Below are positions 1 through 13,642 of a stretch of DNA of 64,000 bases, piece after piece. A model generated the notes under the pieces. The model was given only the letters and a program-made list of their open reading frames with translations. It made no database searches and was not told where the DNA came from. The DNA lies in assembly GCA_014058105.1 (NCBI GenBank), contig JACGCM010001245.1, forward strand, positions 1,550,001-1,614,000, written 5' to 3'. Position 1 is the first letter of the stretch; the number at the start of each line of letters is the position of its first letter. Source of the stretch: Kingdonia uniflora. Its lineage: Eukaryota > Streptophyta > Magnoliopsida > Ranunculales > Circaeasteraceae. Both the position numbers and the translations under genes were made by a program.

Positions 1-381
1 GGTTTAAATCTTATGCTTAGATCTTAAATAAATTATTTTTCCTCATAGGGTTATAATTTTGTCTTTTATCTCTTACTTATCGATTTAAAAACCCTTAGTG
101 GAGAGAAATTTCATTTATCAAAGATGGTTGGGCATATCACTGTTATTGATTAAGTGAATCCCTTAATTCGTTCACGGCAAACCCAAAATTAGGTATGTGT
201 TTAATCAATGCAATACATCTTTTGTTACATGGTAATATTTTGTACACCCTAATGTTCTGCCCATCATAAAGCTGATGTTTGATAATGTTTTAAATTCTTA
301 TTTTAATCAAAACTATCAACAGTTAATTCGGAACAAACAAAGAAGACAAATTATTTCCTTGTAGATAGTCACCTTTTGTAA
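1..381. other. Unassigned left flank of Gypsy-1
   Basis: AT-rich sequence with no open frame, repeat or RNA gene that I can support. It is the DNA into which Gypsy-1 inserted; its last five bases (TGTAA) are the left target-site copy. Confidence 0.4.
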
Positions 382-1064
382 TGTAATAGCTAATTTTGTA
401 TCTCGGGCTTAAACCTCGCCCTCGATCTCATCAACATACAGGAAAATACTACTAAAGACGTCACCAAGCTTTTTCCAGTTCGAGATATCACCTTCGACCT
501 CTACTTCAGCAGTCCGGCCTGCCAACCTTTCCCCAGTTCGAGATATCACTTCTGACCTATACAACAGCAGTCTGACCTGCCAAACTTTCCTCAGTTCGAG
601 ATATCACTTTTGACCTCTGCACTAGAAGTTTGACCTGCGCAAGGTACACAGTCAACAATAGAGTCGGTGTACAGTAACAAAGGACGAAACGTTACACAAC
701 CTGGTCAAAGAATATCTCACACTTACTTTGTAACGCCCATCATTAAGGGACTTCATGGTCTTTAAACGGTCACAATATGAGACCTATAAAAAGACCAGGA
801 GAACTGTAGATGAGTGACGGAACACTCTCCATAGAAAAGTTCTTATCCTATCATCTTGTATTCTTAAGACGTTCATTATAATAGACTAGCAATCGGAATA
901 AGATCAACACTTTCTCAAAATTCTCAGGAGAGGTTGTGGTTTTTAACCCATTAAAGGGCTTTCCACGCTAAAATCGTCTCGTTATCCATTGTCTGTCATT
1001 CTTGAATGTTCCAAATATATTTATTGTAAAGGCTAAGTTTGCATATTGGAATTAGGCTATTACA
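382..1064 (+). repeat. Gypsy-1 5' LTR (short form)
   Basis: Begins TGTAATAGC and ends GGCTATTACA, so the ends are inverted repeats of each other. It matches 14053-14734 along its whole length. A TATA-like TATAAAA lies at 785-791, followed by the start of a transcribed region. It lacks the first ~169 bases present in the 3' LTR (see findings). Confidence 0.9.
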
Positions 1065-1084
1065 TTTGGCATCGTCTGTGGGAA
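1065..1084 (+). promoter_or_regulatory. Gypsy-1 primer-binding site
   Basis: Directly follows the 5' LTR and reads TTTGGCATCGTCTGTGGGAA. The three gypsy elements here share this site, with an apparent consensus TTTGGCGCCGTCTGTGGGAA. I did not assign the primer tRNA. Confidence 0.75.
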
Positions 1085-1137
1085 TAAAGTTCTTAAAATC
1101 CATTATCTCAAATGCCACTGATCACCTTTTTCTCAGA

Positions 1138-2790
1138 ATGTTGCCTCCGGGTCAAAGCGCGTCGATCGTCCAGGTGGAAGAGAATGCAGCTTTAGCAGAT
1201 CTGAGGGCTACTCTGAATTCAGAAATAGAATGACGCGCAACCCTAGAATAGCAACTCGCGAGTGTCCAGGACGCACTAAAAATCTTACAAGGTCAGCAGG
1301 TTGTCTCACAGAAGAACAAGGCTATACTACCTAAGGGGTAGTGGATTTCTGTCCATGACAGAATAGGGCCTCCTACGAAGGGCATTCACGCGGGAGGTGC
1401 GCTTCGATCTAACTGTCAACAACAGGATATGGATCCCGCCCCGATCCAGAAGATCTAATAGGAAGTAGATGGCGACCTAGTGAGAGTTAGACAGACTAAA
1501 AATCCACTTTGAAGAGTTCGAATCCAGGTGAAGGAACGTCTAAGTGAAGGGAGTGGTGACCACAACCCTGGAGAAGGGCGCGTCACACGACCAACTATCA
1601 CAACCCGTCAATATGTCATATAGGAGCATGTTGAAAAGCAGATCAAAGAATTGCTCAAAGCCCATACGCCGACAAAAGGGATCCACAACAGGTTGCAGAA
1701 AAGCTCAATTGCCCAAGAGCTCTTGAACAGTGAGGTCCCTACCAGTTTTCACATGCCAAAGATCCAAAAGTACAAATGGACTGATCTAGTGGAGCACATT
1801 CAAAAGTTCCAAGATGCTCTAGGCCTGTATTCCACATCCAACTGTATTCTATGCTGGCTCTTTCCTACCAGCCTATCAGCCGAACCCTTGCGTTGGTTCT
1901 ACACACTGCCTGAAGGGTCTATCACGACTTTTAAAGAGTTACGCAAGCTCTTCATCAAGAACTAATCGTACAACAGAGATAAGGAAGAGAACTTGTATTC
2001 TTTGTTCAGTCTAAAATGGATGCCAGGAGAAAAGCTCGAGACGTTCACAAAAAAATTCCTGGAATTAGCTCGAAAAAGTGGATCAACTAGACCAAAAGAT
2101 CACTATTTCCGCTTTCATCAACACCTTACTAGTCGATGGCCGAGCAAAGGAGTACCTCATCCTCAACAAACCAACCACACTGGAGTACATGATTGAAAAG
2201 GTTAACGGATACATCGACCTAGAACGGATGGTGTCCGATAGACAGCAACCTCAAAAATCAGCGCTGACAGCTCGGGATCAGCCAAACAATTTTTATTTTA
2301 ATCGGACATCAGATCAAGGAGGAGACAGAAAATGAGACAAATCCAACGTCGAGCAACCTCGGAAGGGAAGTCATTTGCCTCGCCCTTACCTTTCGAAGAT
2401 GAATGTGACTATCACTAACATATTTCTTATATTGTAGAAGGACATATTCTTTCGGAATGCACAATACCTACAGCCGATCGAGAACAGACCATACTGTATC
2501 CACCATAAGGTCTGACATCTTAAAATAGAACAATGTTTTGCCCTACAGCGGTTGTTGGAATTTATCTTTGCAGATGGGCGTATGCACGAATACATAGTGG
2601 ATGTGGAGAGTTATAAGAATGGGAGTTACAAATACCCTATTTAAATTGTGCAAACTGAGGAGCCTGCGGCTGAAAAGCATGTGTACCATATCTCCCTCTG
2701 CCATCTTGTGGAGACCCAGATCATCAAAGTGTCGAACAAAAGCAAGAAAAGGCGTACCGCCCAATGTCATGATCTATCCATGCAGGATAA
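1138..2790 (+). pseudogene. gag: Gypsy-1 gag remnant
   Basis: Capsid/nucleocapsid polyprotein of the element, which would package its RNA. The start at 1138 (MLPPGQ) is chosen because Gypsy-3 has a matching start (MTPP) at 28671. A retrotransposon-gag domain is readable at 1651-2335, including the EPLRWFYTLPEGSI motif shared with Gypsy-2. A zinc-knuckle-like segment (YCIHHKV..H..EQCFALQRLLE) follows near 2490-2560. The frame is lost between about 2060 and 2090, where reading moves to another frame, and there are stops near 1234, 1340, 1964, 2336 and 2507. No intact gag can be made. Confidence 0.8.
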
Positions 2791-5566
2791 AGAAGCTCCT
2801 TTAATCCCAGTATCCATCTCTTAGCGAACTAGAATTTTTTTCGACGATTGCGCCGTGCAGCACGTTAACTATCCTCACCATGATGCATTGGTAATCATGT
2901 TGAAAATGTAGAACATGGTACTTCATACGATGATGGTCGAAACGGGTAGTACCATTGAACTCCATTTTCAGAGCACGATCGACCAGATGGGTCTAGCCGA
3001 TAAGGTTCAGCCCAGTGACGTTGATGTCTGCGGTTTCAACGGGTCCAAGGAAGAACGCGTGGGAAATATAGTGCTCCCCATCACCGCAGGGCCTGTAGCA
3101 CTGGACGTCATCTTTTACGTCATCAACACAAAGTCCCGATATCTAAGGATCATGGGTCGTTGCTGGTTACAGAACATGCACGTTATTCCATCAACCTACC
3201 ACTTGGCATTACATTTTGAGTAAGAGGGTAACGTGTACAAAATAAAAGGAAGTCCAAAATTAGCTCGAGCCTGCAAAAATTCCATCATCATTGAACCAAC
3301 AACTTTCAAACATCAACTCGCATAGCAATTACAGACGATAACAGGAAACATTACAGAAAACTATACAGTTAACACTACAGGGAAACATCTGCCCGACGCA
3401 GAGATTACATAATACATTGAAATCAGTGGATACAAATAGAAGACATATATTAGAACCCATCTGACCCCTGCAGGGCGCGACACTCTCATCCTTAAAGACA
3501 ACAATGATGTTTTTGCCTGAATGTTTCATGAGATGTCGGGTATCGATCTGAACCAGGCCTGCCATAAGCTCAATTTGAAAGACAACGCCGTTGTTATCAA
3601 ACAAAAACAGAGGACCTTAGCACCAAGATTTCATGATGAGGTCAACCAAGAAATCGAAAAACTCATCGAAGTCAGCTTTATCCACAAGGTCAATTATCCA
3701 GAATGGATATCGAACAGCGTAGCGGTACCAAAGAAGAACAGGAAGGTAAGGGTATGCGTGGATTTCACCGATTTGAACAAACATAAGTCGAAAGATAGTT
3801 TCCCACTCCCAATCATCAATATCCAGCTCGACTCTACGTCAGGGCACGAGCTCCTGTCTATGATAGACGTCACATCAGGCTATAACCAGATACCTATGCT
3901 ACCTGAAGACCAAGAGAAGATAGCTTTTATTACAGAGCACGGTCTATACTACTACAAAGTCATGCCATTCGGTCTCAAGAACACGGGAGCTACCTACCAG
4001 CGATTGATGACCCAAATGTTCAAGGATCATCTCGGATAAACAATGGAGGTCTATATAGACGATATGTTGTATAAAAGTTTCAAGAAAGAAAACCACATTG
4101 TGGATTTGCAAAAGATCTTTGATATCCTCCATCTCTATAAGATGCGGCTCAACCCTGACAAATGCCAGTTCGGGGTTCAATCTGGGAAATTCCTGAGTCA
4201 CTTGATCAGCAAGGGTGGTATCGAGGCCGATCCGAATCAAATCCGCGCACTGTTATCCATTCCTTCCCCCTGAATGAAGAAAGTTGTAGCATTTGGCATT
4301 GAAGAAGATGAGGATGATTGGAGATAACCTTTCCTCCAGTATATTGGTACAAAGAACACATTCGATGGCAAACTTCCTCAAGACCCCACTGAAAGAAGAT
4401 GCGTCCTTGATAACGCCAAATGCTACATCGTCAAAAACGGTTTCTTATATAAGATTTCAGTCACAGACCCATATCTTGAATGCTTATCTTACAAAGAAGC
4501 TCGAAAATTCCTACACGAGCTACATGAAGGCACTTGTGGTTCCCACGTAGCAGGACGCTCATTTGCAAACCAAGCTTTTACTTAAGGAGTCTTCTGGCCT
4601 AAAATAAAAGCTCAAGCAATCAATCTTGAAAGAAAATGTGATGCATGTCAATGACATGGTCCATAAATTCGAGCTCCGGCTTTGGAATTACATTCCAGCA
4701 ACGTCGTATGGCCATTTAAAAGATGGGCCCTCAACCTTGTCGGCGAATTTCCTACTACACCGGGCAAACGGAAACATCTCTTAATAGCAACGGATTACTT
4801 CACTAAGTAGGTTAAAGCAGTTCCTCTATGCCGTACAAGAGAAGATGAGATCATCAGGTTCATCTGGGAAAACATCATTATTCGATTTGGCTTCCTCGAC
4901 CTCATCCGAATAGACAATGGACCTCAGTTCGTTGGCTTAAAGATCGTTGAATTTCTCAATCCGCACAATATCATACATTCCCCTTCAAATCCCTATTGCC
5001 CGCAGGGAAACGGCCAGGCCGAGATTACTAATCGCACTATCGTGGGTGGGATCAAAAAGTGCTTAACAGAAAAGATAGAAAATTGGGTCATAGAGCTACC
5101 GTATGTGCTATGGGCATATCGAACTACGCCTTGAGTTTCAACTGGCTGCACACCGTTCCTCCAGGCTTACGGTACCAATGTAATCATCCCAACTCAGTAT
5201 CATCACCCTATTCACGACCATACCATGACCGATGAAGAAAATGAATTTCAGTTGGCATTTAATATGAACAGGATCAAAGAGACCCGAGACAAAGCAATTA
5301 TGTAATTAGAAAGGTATTATCAAGTGTTAGCCTGATCTTACAACAGGCACGTCAGACATCGAGAGTTTGAAATCAAGGATCTGGTTCTCCGAGAGATTCC
5401 AAAACATCGCAAAGAGCTCAACGTCGGGAAATTATCTGAAAATTGGGAAGGTCCTTTTGTTGTCATCGCGAAAAGCGGCCTCGATTCTTGCGACCTTGAC
5501 ACTGAGTATGGCGAGCACGTACCTAACCCTTGGAACACAAGGAGACTGAAATTGTATCGTCGATAA
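2791..5566 (+). pseudogene. pol: Gypsy-1 pol remnant (protease, RT, integrase)
   Basis: Polyprotein that would cleave, copy and integrate the element. The retropepsin-like protease (about 2860-3225) has ETGS where DTGS is expected. Reverse transcriptase (about 3520-4273) keeps the PFGLKN block and the YIDD active site at 4052-4063, but has a stop at 4037-4039. The sequence then jumps at about 4273-4290 straight to pre-integrase sequence, so both RNase H domains seen in Gypsy-2 and Gypsy-3 are missing. Integrase (about 4490-5566) shows H..H and C..C zinc-binding remnants, a TDYFTK segment, IDNGPQF and GNGQAE, and ends LKLYRR with a stop at 5564-5566. There is no chromodomain. Many in-frame stops make it a pseudogene. 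Confidence 0.87.
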
Positions 5567-5693
5567 CACCCCTATTACAGTTTACTTTCCTCAATCAAAC
5601 TATCATGACAAGTTCAGATCAATAAAAGATTGTTGTTTTGGTAAAGATATATGAGCATTTTCTGCTATGTTGCACAACTTTCTATCCACTAAT

Positions 5694-6335
5694 TACAGAT
5701 CATTTGTTGCTATGGCTTGATCGATCATCTAATACATTACAGATCGTTTGTTGCTTCGGCCAAACCAATCTATTTGATACATCCGCTGTATGGCAATCTT
5801 ACACCAATTAAATACTTATGTTCGATTACCATACAAACATTCTATACACATATCACAGATCATTTGTTGTTATAGCCAAATCGATCATCTAATACATTAC
5901 AGTTCATTTGTTGCTTCAGCCAAACCGGTCTATCTAATACATCCGTTATACGGCAATCTTACACCAATAAAATACTTGTGTTCGATTGTCCTACAAACAT
6001 TCTATACATAGATCATAAATTATTTGTTGTTATGGCCAAATCGATCATCTAATATATTACAGATCGTTTGTTACTTCGGCCAAACCGATCTATCTAAAGC
6101 ATTCACTGTACGGCAATCTTACACCAATGAAACACTTGTGTTCGATTACCCTACGCAAATTTCTATATATATATCACAGATCATTTGTTGTTATGGCCAA
6201 ATCGATCATCTAATACATTACAGTTCGTTTGTTGCTTTGACCAAACCAATCTATCTCAAACATTCACTGTATGGCGATCTTATACCAATGAAATACTTGT
6301 GTATGATTACCCTGCAAATATTTCTAAGCACAAAT
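5694..6335 (+). repeat. Tandem array after Gypsy-1 pol, ~160-bp unit, 4 copies
   Basis: The landmark CATTTGTTG (TATTTGTTG in one copy) recurs at 5701, 5862, 6021 and 6182, spacings of 161, 159 and 161. Each unit also carries GATCGATCATCTAATA(C/T)ATTAC and a CTTACACCAAT segment. The open frames here are repeat artefacts. Tandem repeats between pol and the 3' LTR are known in Tat-lineage elements. Confidence 0.9.
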
Positions 6336-6533
6336 TACGGATCATTGCAATTCCTCAGCCACGCTGATCAACTCCTGTATCACGGACGGTTTACCAGGTG
6401 AGCTACTTTAACGACATTACCAGTGGTACCTCACATAGTTAGTACAGTTTACTACTCATCCTTAACCATTTGTGTATATGTTCATATTTCTTTTCTGCCC
6501 ATTGTTCGCATACGTACAACATAATCACATTAT

Positions 6534-7706
6534 TCATTCTTTACTAGAGCTATCGCTCAACTCATGTCTCACATTAGAAGGACTTGTCACGTCCTCTAGT
6601 GAACCCTTCTGCAGCTCGTGCCGCATAAAGTCTGGCATCTTCCCAACCATAATCTTCTTCCCCTCTCTAACCATCCGCTGTTTAAAAGATCCAATCCTGG
6701 ATATCATAGGTTATAAATATTCAGATCGGATTGCCTCCATCTCACATTCTACACCTCAGGAGATTAAACCGTTACTTACCCTCTTACTCCGCTTCCACCC
6801 TCTTCAATTCTACCGCAAAAAATGAGATTACTGTGACCAACTCTTTCTCATGACTACTACCTACCTCATTTTTTACCTGCCTAATGAGAAGGAGTTCGTT
6901 CAGCTTACATCGCGCTTCCTTCAAATTTTTCTCCAGCTGCTTACAGCGATCGTCCCCACGTCGTGTTGCATGACACACATCAGCATTCTGAGCTGCCAAT
7001 ACGGTCATGAAGACATCCATATGATAAATAAGAGATATTGAATTTTCATAACCTTCACATTCTACCCGCTTCAAATCATATCCTACCTCCAATCGCAACA
7101 GCCCTTTTTCTAGCTTCGCATTCACGCTTCGAAGTCTTTCATTATCGGCCTGGTATTCCAAGACATCCAGGTGATACTTTTGTGCAAGCTGCTCCTAATC
7201 ACATATTTTGTTCCAGTTCTTCTTTATGACTTTATTCTATTGAGCACAAGCTCCCTCCATCATTTTCACCACCGTACCAGTAACCAACCACAGTGCTTCA
7301 TACTTACGAGCACTGGTTCTAACCTCGCTTATCACTGCTTCATGCATATTTACTTGAAACTGCAACTCCTTCACAGTATTTCCTTCAGCCTCTTTAGCGA
7401 TCCGCAATTCTGTAATTTGCGCACGCACATATAACAATTCAGCACCCTGTTGACTAGCTCATCCAAGTTCACCTCCAACCTCCACGTCCTTTTTTCTTAT
7501 CTTTGCCTCCAAACTTTCTATCTTCCTCAAACAAATAGACATCGCAGTTCTTTCTCTTGAAGGACTCCACTCATCTCTGCCCTCACTTTTTCTCCCGCCG
7601 CAATAACCAATTTTTTTGCCCCTTGACTCAATCTTAACTCAGCAAACAATTGTTTATTTTTTACATGTAATGTGTCACACTAGTTTTGTACAGTAACCAG
7701 ATCAAC
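6534..7706 (-). pseudogene. Gypsy-1 antisense coding block B (coiled-coil protein, C-terminal part)
   Basis: Read on the minus strand this block encodes a long Glu/Lys/Leu-rich coiled coil (clearest at 7161-6784, with ELRIAKEAEGNTVKELQF at about 7420-7360). Its C-terminus contains MVREGKKIMVGKMPDFM and a Ser-rich tail ending at the stop at 6534-6536. The Gypsy-3 block at 36114-34887 has the same layout and the same tail motif (MIGEGKQIAIGRMPEFM). Its upstream end looks like a 3' splice site (GTGATAG then GTTGATC at 7706). Stops interrupt it near 6783, 7238 and 7530. Function unknown; it may be the last exon(s) of block A or a separate gene. Confidence 0.6.
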
Positions 7707-7899
7707 CTATCACAACAGATTACACTTATAATAATTCTTCATAACAGTAGAGTACATATAACAGTTCACAAGTTTACATCAAGAACGTGGTATTTGAATA
7801 AATCAGATGCATCATTCCGTTCTAAACAGAAAACACATGTTACATTTCTCATCAAAACATTGTGAAGAGCTAGTCACGAAAAAATAGGAGCAATCTATT

Positions 7900-10800
7900 T
7901 ATCACTTTTTCTGCGCAGGAGACAGCCGTAACTTCTCTCTCTACCTTTCTACTTGACACCTGCATATTTACCAGCGTAGTAAATGTCACGACCTCCAGCT
8001 GACATTGTTTGTGTCGGGTTTGAGATATCAGAGGCTCGGCCTCTTCCTCTTCTGGGGACTCCTCCCACGACCTCGGGCAGGAGGGGTCAGCAACGATTCC
8101 TCCTTCACCTCGACTAAACTACAGGTTCTCTACTTTGGAATTCTCTACTTCAAAATACTTCCCGCACTCCTTAACAAACTTCCTAAAGGCGTTCTCTACT
8201 CTAACTAGTTCCCCCCCCCCCATAAAACTCGACAATGTTGTCTATATGACACTCATGCTTCGTTCGAGCAACACCTTTTGGCCGCACGGAGCACAAATGC
8301 TCCTTCAATTTCGTTTGTGCTTCATGCAGCCAATGACCTATTTTTCTTAGTAGCACACCTAAAGCCCTCATTTCGGCCTCTACCTTCATTCGAACAACCA
8401 CTTCTTTTGACAGCCGCGTTGCTAAAAGCATCTTTTGCTCCATGTATCGTGGTAACTTATCCTGTAACCCCTTTACCTCACACTCGAATTGTATTTGAAC
8501 CGTAATTTTCTCTTTCCTTATCCCAAAAAATACAATCCTCATAGCCCTCTGATCCTACATAAAGCCAAAGACATTATATAAAGGTTCTACATTACCCCAT
8601 GCAACAATAACACCAGCCCGAGCTAAGCATTTTTTCGCTTCTAAACTATGGCTATTGCGTGCTTCTTGAGCTAAAAATATAACTCGCACTGGGTCTGGAA
8701 CTACGCCTCTCTCCCTCAACAACTCTATATAAGCCTCATTTAACCCTTGTTCACTATCTACTTTGACCTCAAAATACAGAGTCAGAACTATTAACATACT
8801 CTGACACCGCCCCCTATCACTCAGGTCTGAAAAACAAACCAACGCTTTGGGTTTTCGAGCTACTACACCCCTTTTCTCTTCCTTTCTTAAAAATTTATAT
8901 CTTTCTACTTTTATCTTAGCATATTTACATTGCAAGTCATATAAATCTCTAAAAGTCTTCTCTGAATTTAACTTAAATTGTCTTCTCTCGTATTCAGTTT
9001 TGTTAAGTACCAGTTGAATACGGGCCGCGGAGTCCCTCGCTTTACCCAGCGACATTTCCAATTCGGAGTTTGTTTTTCTCAAATGCTCTATCTCATACAC
9101 ATATTACAGATTCCTTATTTTAATATCAAACATTCATGAAAAACATATTTTGAAATATCACTCCAAAATAGTGTACGATTATACAGAGTACTATCATAAT
9201 CTACGTCACGCAAACTGAGAAACAGAAGATAAGATACCGCAGAACGTTGAAAGATGCTTGCAAAATGTCTACCTCAGAAGGAGATTTCAATATTTTTTCT
9301 GGAAAAGGAACTGTTTCAACACGTTCCAACAGAGGGTCCAAAGGCTGCTCAATAGTATGGACCACTTTTGTACTGCCTAGAGGAAGATGCACGTTCTCAG
9401 ACATACCACAACCCATCTATTCCTTCTCAGTGGGAAGCTCGATCTCCATGTACCTATCATTCCGAGTCAAAGCCATACTATCAACACTCAACCCAAAATA
9501 GTAGTACGAGTTGATGAAGTGATCTCTTTCCACTAAAGCCACCGCAACCGCATCAGACATGAGCTTGTCATGCTTCAACAATTCACTGTACTTTACTACA
9601 GCTGCAGTTGCTTCTGCAGCCCTTCTCTCTCTCTCCAACTGAAGGTCACTCTCGAGCTCCTTCATGCGAGTTGATTGAACCCCGAACTTCGTCGTCAAAG
9701 CATAAAACTTTAGGCTTCTCTTGCCCAGACATTGTATGGCCCCCTTCAGCATAGTTGACAACTCACAACACAGCAGAAACAGAAGAGTCTGTTCAAGCAA
9801 GAATCAGTTCAAAAGCAATATCAAAGCACACAATTTGTTAGAAAACATACCGCGAACGTGTGCTCAAGATAATAATCCTCGAGCTTTTACGAGTCCGTCC
9901 CGTCCATCTGACAGTATCTCTACTCCAACTCTTGCATCTTGGCTGTAGCAAGAGGTTTCGTCCGACCACTGTCCTCACCTACAACCTGCTTCCTCTTCAG
10001 GCTCTTCTCAACATCCCCAAGCACAGATATGACCACTTAATGTGTTTTGGGTAGGTCGCCAGCAACAGGCTTTGCGAGCTCTTATTCTGTGGATACAACC
10101 TCAACAGCCAAACTACTTTGATGCGCTGACTTTTGACCTTTGCGAGTAAGCCGCTTGATAGTCTGAGGCACAAAAGGTGGAGGACTAAGTATGTTAGCCA
10201 CGATCTTAACAACCTTCCCCTCGGCCATAGCTCGTTTATCTTGAGCTCGCTGAACTTTTAGAACTATTGAATCTACTTGTTTGTGCCTTCGAATACCCAA
10301 TTCACTGAGTACCTCCGTGAACTCGGCCTGGTCGCGAGCAACGCAATTGAACAGACTAGTTTTATCTGGAGTAGCCAACGGTTTGGGCTCTGCAGATCAA
10401 AAGCAATAGAATATCAGAAGCACAGCATGCAGACATAGTTATCAATTATTCGAAGATTGGTCAACGTTACTTACTCGGATTAATATATCTATGGTTCAGC
10501 TCGAGCGCTGGCTCATCTAGAAACTGTAAACAACTGCCCTCAAACCATACAAGGTGGTCATGCCATGGCCTACCCAAAGACTCAAAATTAAAGAATTTTG
10601 GTCTAGCCGAATCACTATACAGGTAACCACTGTTTCGACCCTCCATTTACTTAAACTTATAAATTTTCAAAACATCTTCTGTTGCGAACTTCTTCACAGA
10701 CCCCTCATTCCTCTATTTTTGTTCAACACATCACACACCCTCATCATTTCATACACATTCCCATTCAATTGGGCAGGGTAACAATGTAACGCATTCATGA

Positions 10801-13570
10801 CCTCCTCACCAATACTTCTCTCTTTTTTCAATTTTTCTAAACAGGAAACTTGGCAGTACGTCGCTTCCTTCCCTTTCTCGGGGACATAGGCTCTGATCCA
10901 GAGACCTTGCTCCTCAACATATCTGCCTCACTCTCCTGGGCATTTCTTTTTATTTCTTAAATACTCTTTCCCTACATCCACCCCCTCGGGGTATATGATA
11001 AAACTTTTCTCTTTTTCATCCTCCCTCTCCTTTACGCCCACAAAGCTACTGGGTCCCACCAACTCTATCGTCGTCCCTACACTATTACCAGTTTCCTCAA
11101 TTTTACTACACTCGTCCCCCTCCCTGAAGATGATGTTTCCTCAGAATCATGCGAGACTACGAACTTACTAGCAGGAATAATAGGTTTAGAACACATCCTA
11201 AACCTAAATATACAGAGACATATTTTATCACTATGTTACAAACAGTACAAATAGACCCACTCTCTACCAAGTCTACACGTCTATCATCCCTACAATCCCA
11301 AAAACAAAATCAAATCATTTCAAATTTCCCTCTTCATCTCCAACAAACATATTTTTTTCTCTCTCACTAAAAACAACATATGCACAAACACTCTATTATA
11401 AACTCTCTTTCATTCTTATCTTTTCCTCTGAAAGCCCCAGTTTTAAAAAAAAACAAACTCAACAGACTACTAACGATTACAGATTACTATATAGAGTATT
11501 TACAATGTTAAAACGGTCAGAAGTTTTTACCACAAACCTATACTTACTGAGCAGTAATCCTCTGCTTTACCCGGACGCCTCTTCAAATATGACCGTTCTC
11601 GTCGCTTCTCTAACAGCCTCCGATCACTCGATGAAGATGTCTTCCTCAATACACAGTCAACACTCAAATACCTCCTCTCCTTGACAATGAGATGCATACC
11701 ACTTTTTTTCCTCTCTGAAGCTGTAAAATTTATGAGGGAGAAAGATACGAGTTTTATACTCACCCTCGATTTCTGAAATGACGGCCCCTTCTGACATGTG
11801 TCAGTCATTCCCGTTATTGTTACAGGCACGTCTTTTCGTTTCACAACGTCATCATGACTAACGTGATAACGCTTGCTATCATCACATTTATCTCTGTTAT
11901 CAACCATTACCAACCCTACACCTTTTCTCAGTCTCGTACCAAAATGACTAATCATCTTGCTTATATTCTACCAAGATCGTACAAATTATCCAAAAATAGC
12001 TTAATTTTGAAAATTCGAAGATATCAATACAATTGTTAAAGTTTGACAGCTGTCATACGCAGTATCCACACACAATGATTACAACAACATAGTTTATTCA
12101 ATCAGATCGAAACATCATATACATTACTCTCTCACGATCTCTCAGGTTACATTTTATTCCCTACAGAGCACTACCACAAAACAGATAACTTTTCACAAGT
12201 CTCATAACCTCGAGCTCCCCAGTCACATCTGAAGTACCCCCGATGGTTCGGTTGCCCACATAAAATTAACTCCCAATTCGGCGCCTTTGCATCTTCTTCT
12301 ACGAGCTTGTCACATATGAGCTGTCGGACAGTCAGTTCTCGCACGCGGGGATCAAGAAGCGACTTATGGAAAATGTTACACCAGACAAAGCGATCTTGCT
12401 CGGCATGCCTGCCTTCATTATCCAGGCCAACCAGATTCAACACCCATTCTGAAAGAGTAGTATCATACGGCAAATGACAAAAATAACATTCACGGAGTGA
12501 GCAGCCTTGATATGAAACTGATCGTCCACCGCCTACTGAGTACGCTGAGACCGAGTCCTCACCATGCTCGAACACAACTACAGAGTAATATAAGTAGCAT
12601 CAACAAGGAATCCCTACTTATAGACAAAGGAAGATCTCCCCATAATCAACTACTCCATAGATTTTCCTCCAAAAATATTAGCATGGACATCTCTGGAACA
12701 GCATAATATACATGCAAAATATCATGACAGCTCATCACCTCACAACATAAGATATCCCCTAAGACGCATAGATGGCCACACACAAAGCTCGCACAGAGAT
12801 GAGACTTCCAGTTTGAACCAACAACTCGACCTTCTCTAAATTTCCCCTTCACCTACTTATCTATATTACCAATTCCTATGGTACAAACAGGAGAAGAAAA
12901 TAGCCAAGCACGAAGACACAGTATCATCATCACAATAAACATATATTTTATTCAGTCTGAAAGTTACTTTTATAGAATACTTTACAACAGAGATTTTACA
13001 GATTACTTTAACTTATATCAAATAATAGCTCAAAATTCTTTTCAAGCTTCGACCAGTTCACAAAGGACGCATATGCCAAACTTTGATCCCATGCTCCAAG
13101 ACATAGGGAAATCAGAGACAAATTTCACAGATAAAAGATCTTCTTCATAGCCAAAGAACTATGGCCCATGAGAGAAAATGATCATCTGCATCCTCCTCAC
13201 CTCCCCATATGCTAGTGACAGACGGAGGGCCTTATTTCTTCAACATGACCCACTCATTAGCAGGGTATCAGCGCGATTCCCTCGGTCGAATGCTTGCCGC
13301 TTAATCTTCAGTTATAACAGCCTCCTCCGCCAATAGACGAAGACCGTTGCGACGCTCTGCCTCAGATGTCACCAAGTAATGAAAACGTACTATTTGGTAG
13401 TAATCATCTTCTGCCTCCACAACCTCTTCATAGGATATATGATGAAACGTGGGAGACATAGGAATAGGAGTAGGCAGATATAGCGGTTGATAACCGAAAT
13501 ACTTGATATACAATTCCTCCATCTTCCTTCGGATCCTCGACTCTCAGGCCTGAGTCCTCGTCGTCACCAT
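7900..13570 (-). pseudogene. Gypsy-1 antisense coding block A (accessory protein, several exons or fragments)
   Basis: Minus-strand coding remnants in order from the N-terminus: MVTTRTQ at 13570 leading into MEELYIKYFGYQPLYLPTP (13522-13301); a segment with SEWVLNLVGLDNEGRHAEQD (12575-12171); a basic Ser-rich segment (11955-11527); SSSSEETSSS-type acidic sequence and a segment with LNGNVYEMMRV and GYLYSDSARPKFFNFE (about 11150-10480); MATPDKTSLFNCVARDQ (10378-10082); and coiled-coil rich parts (9800-9201, 9100-8201). Each has a counterpart in Gypsy-3 at 42284-36321 in the same order. The middle segment resembles the plant 'putative gypsy type transposon' domain known from antisense frames of Tat elements; that match is by eye. 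Gaps between blocks may be introns. Stops and frame changes show it is dead here. Function unknown. Confidence 0.62.
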
Positions 13571-13642
13571 TTTTCCAAAAGAAAAATAGTGGAGATGAAA
13601 CCAGAGACGAAGAGTTTTCTCCACCAATCTCAACTCAGAGTA

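Noticed and set aside
5790..6401. Plus-strand open frames of 60-125 codons
   Set aside because: They run across the 160-bp tandem array and repeat the same residues each period; they are repeat artefacts.
6472..7434. Plus-strand open frames over the antisense region
   Set aside because: They are Ser/Leu/Pro-rich shadows of the minus-strand coiled-coil frames, which match Gypsy-3; the plus frames do not.
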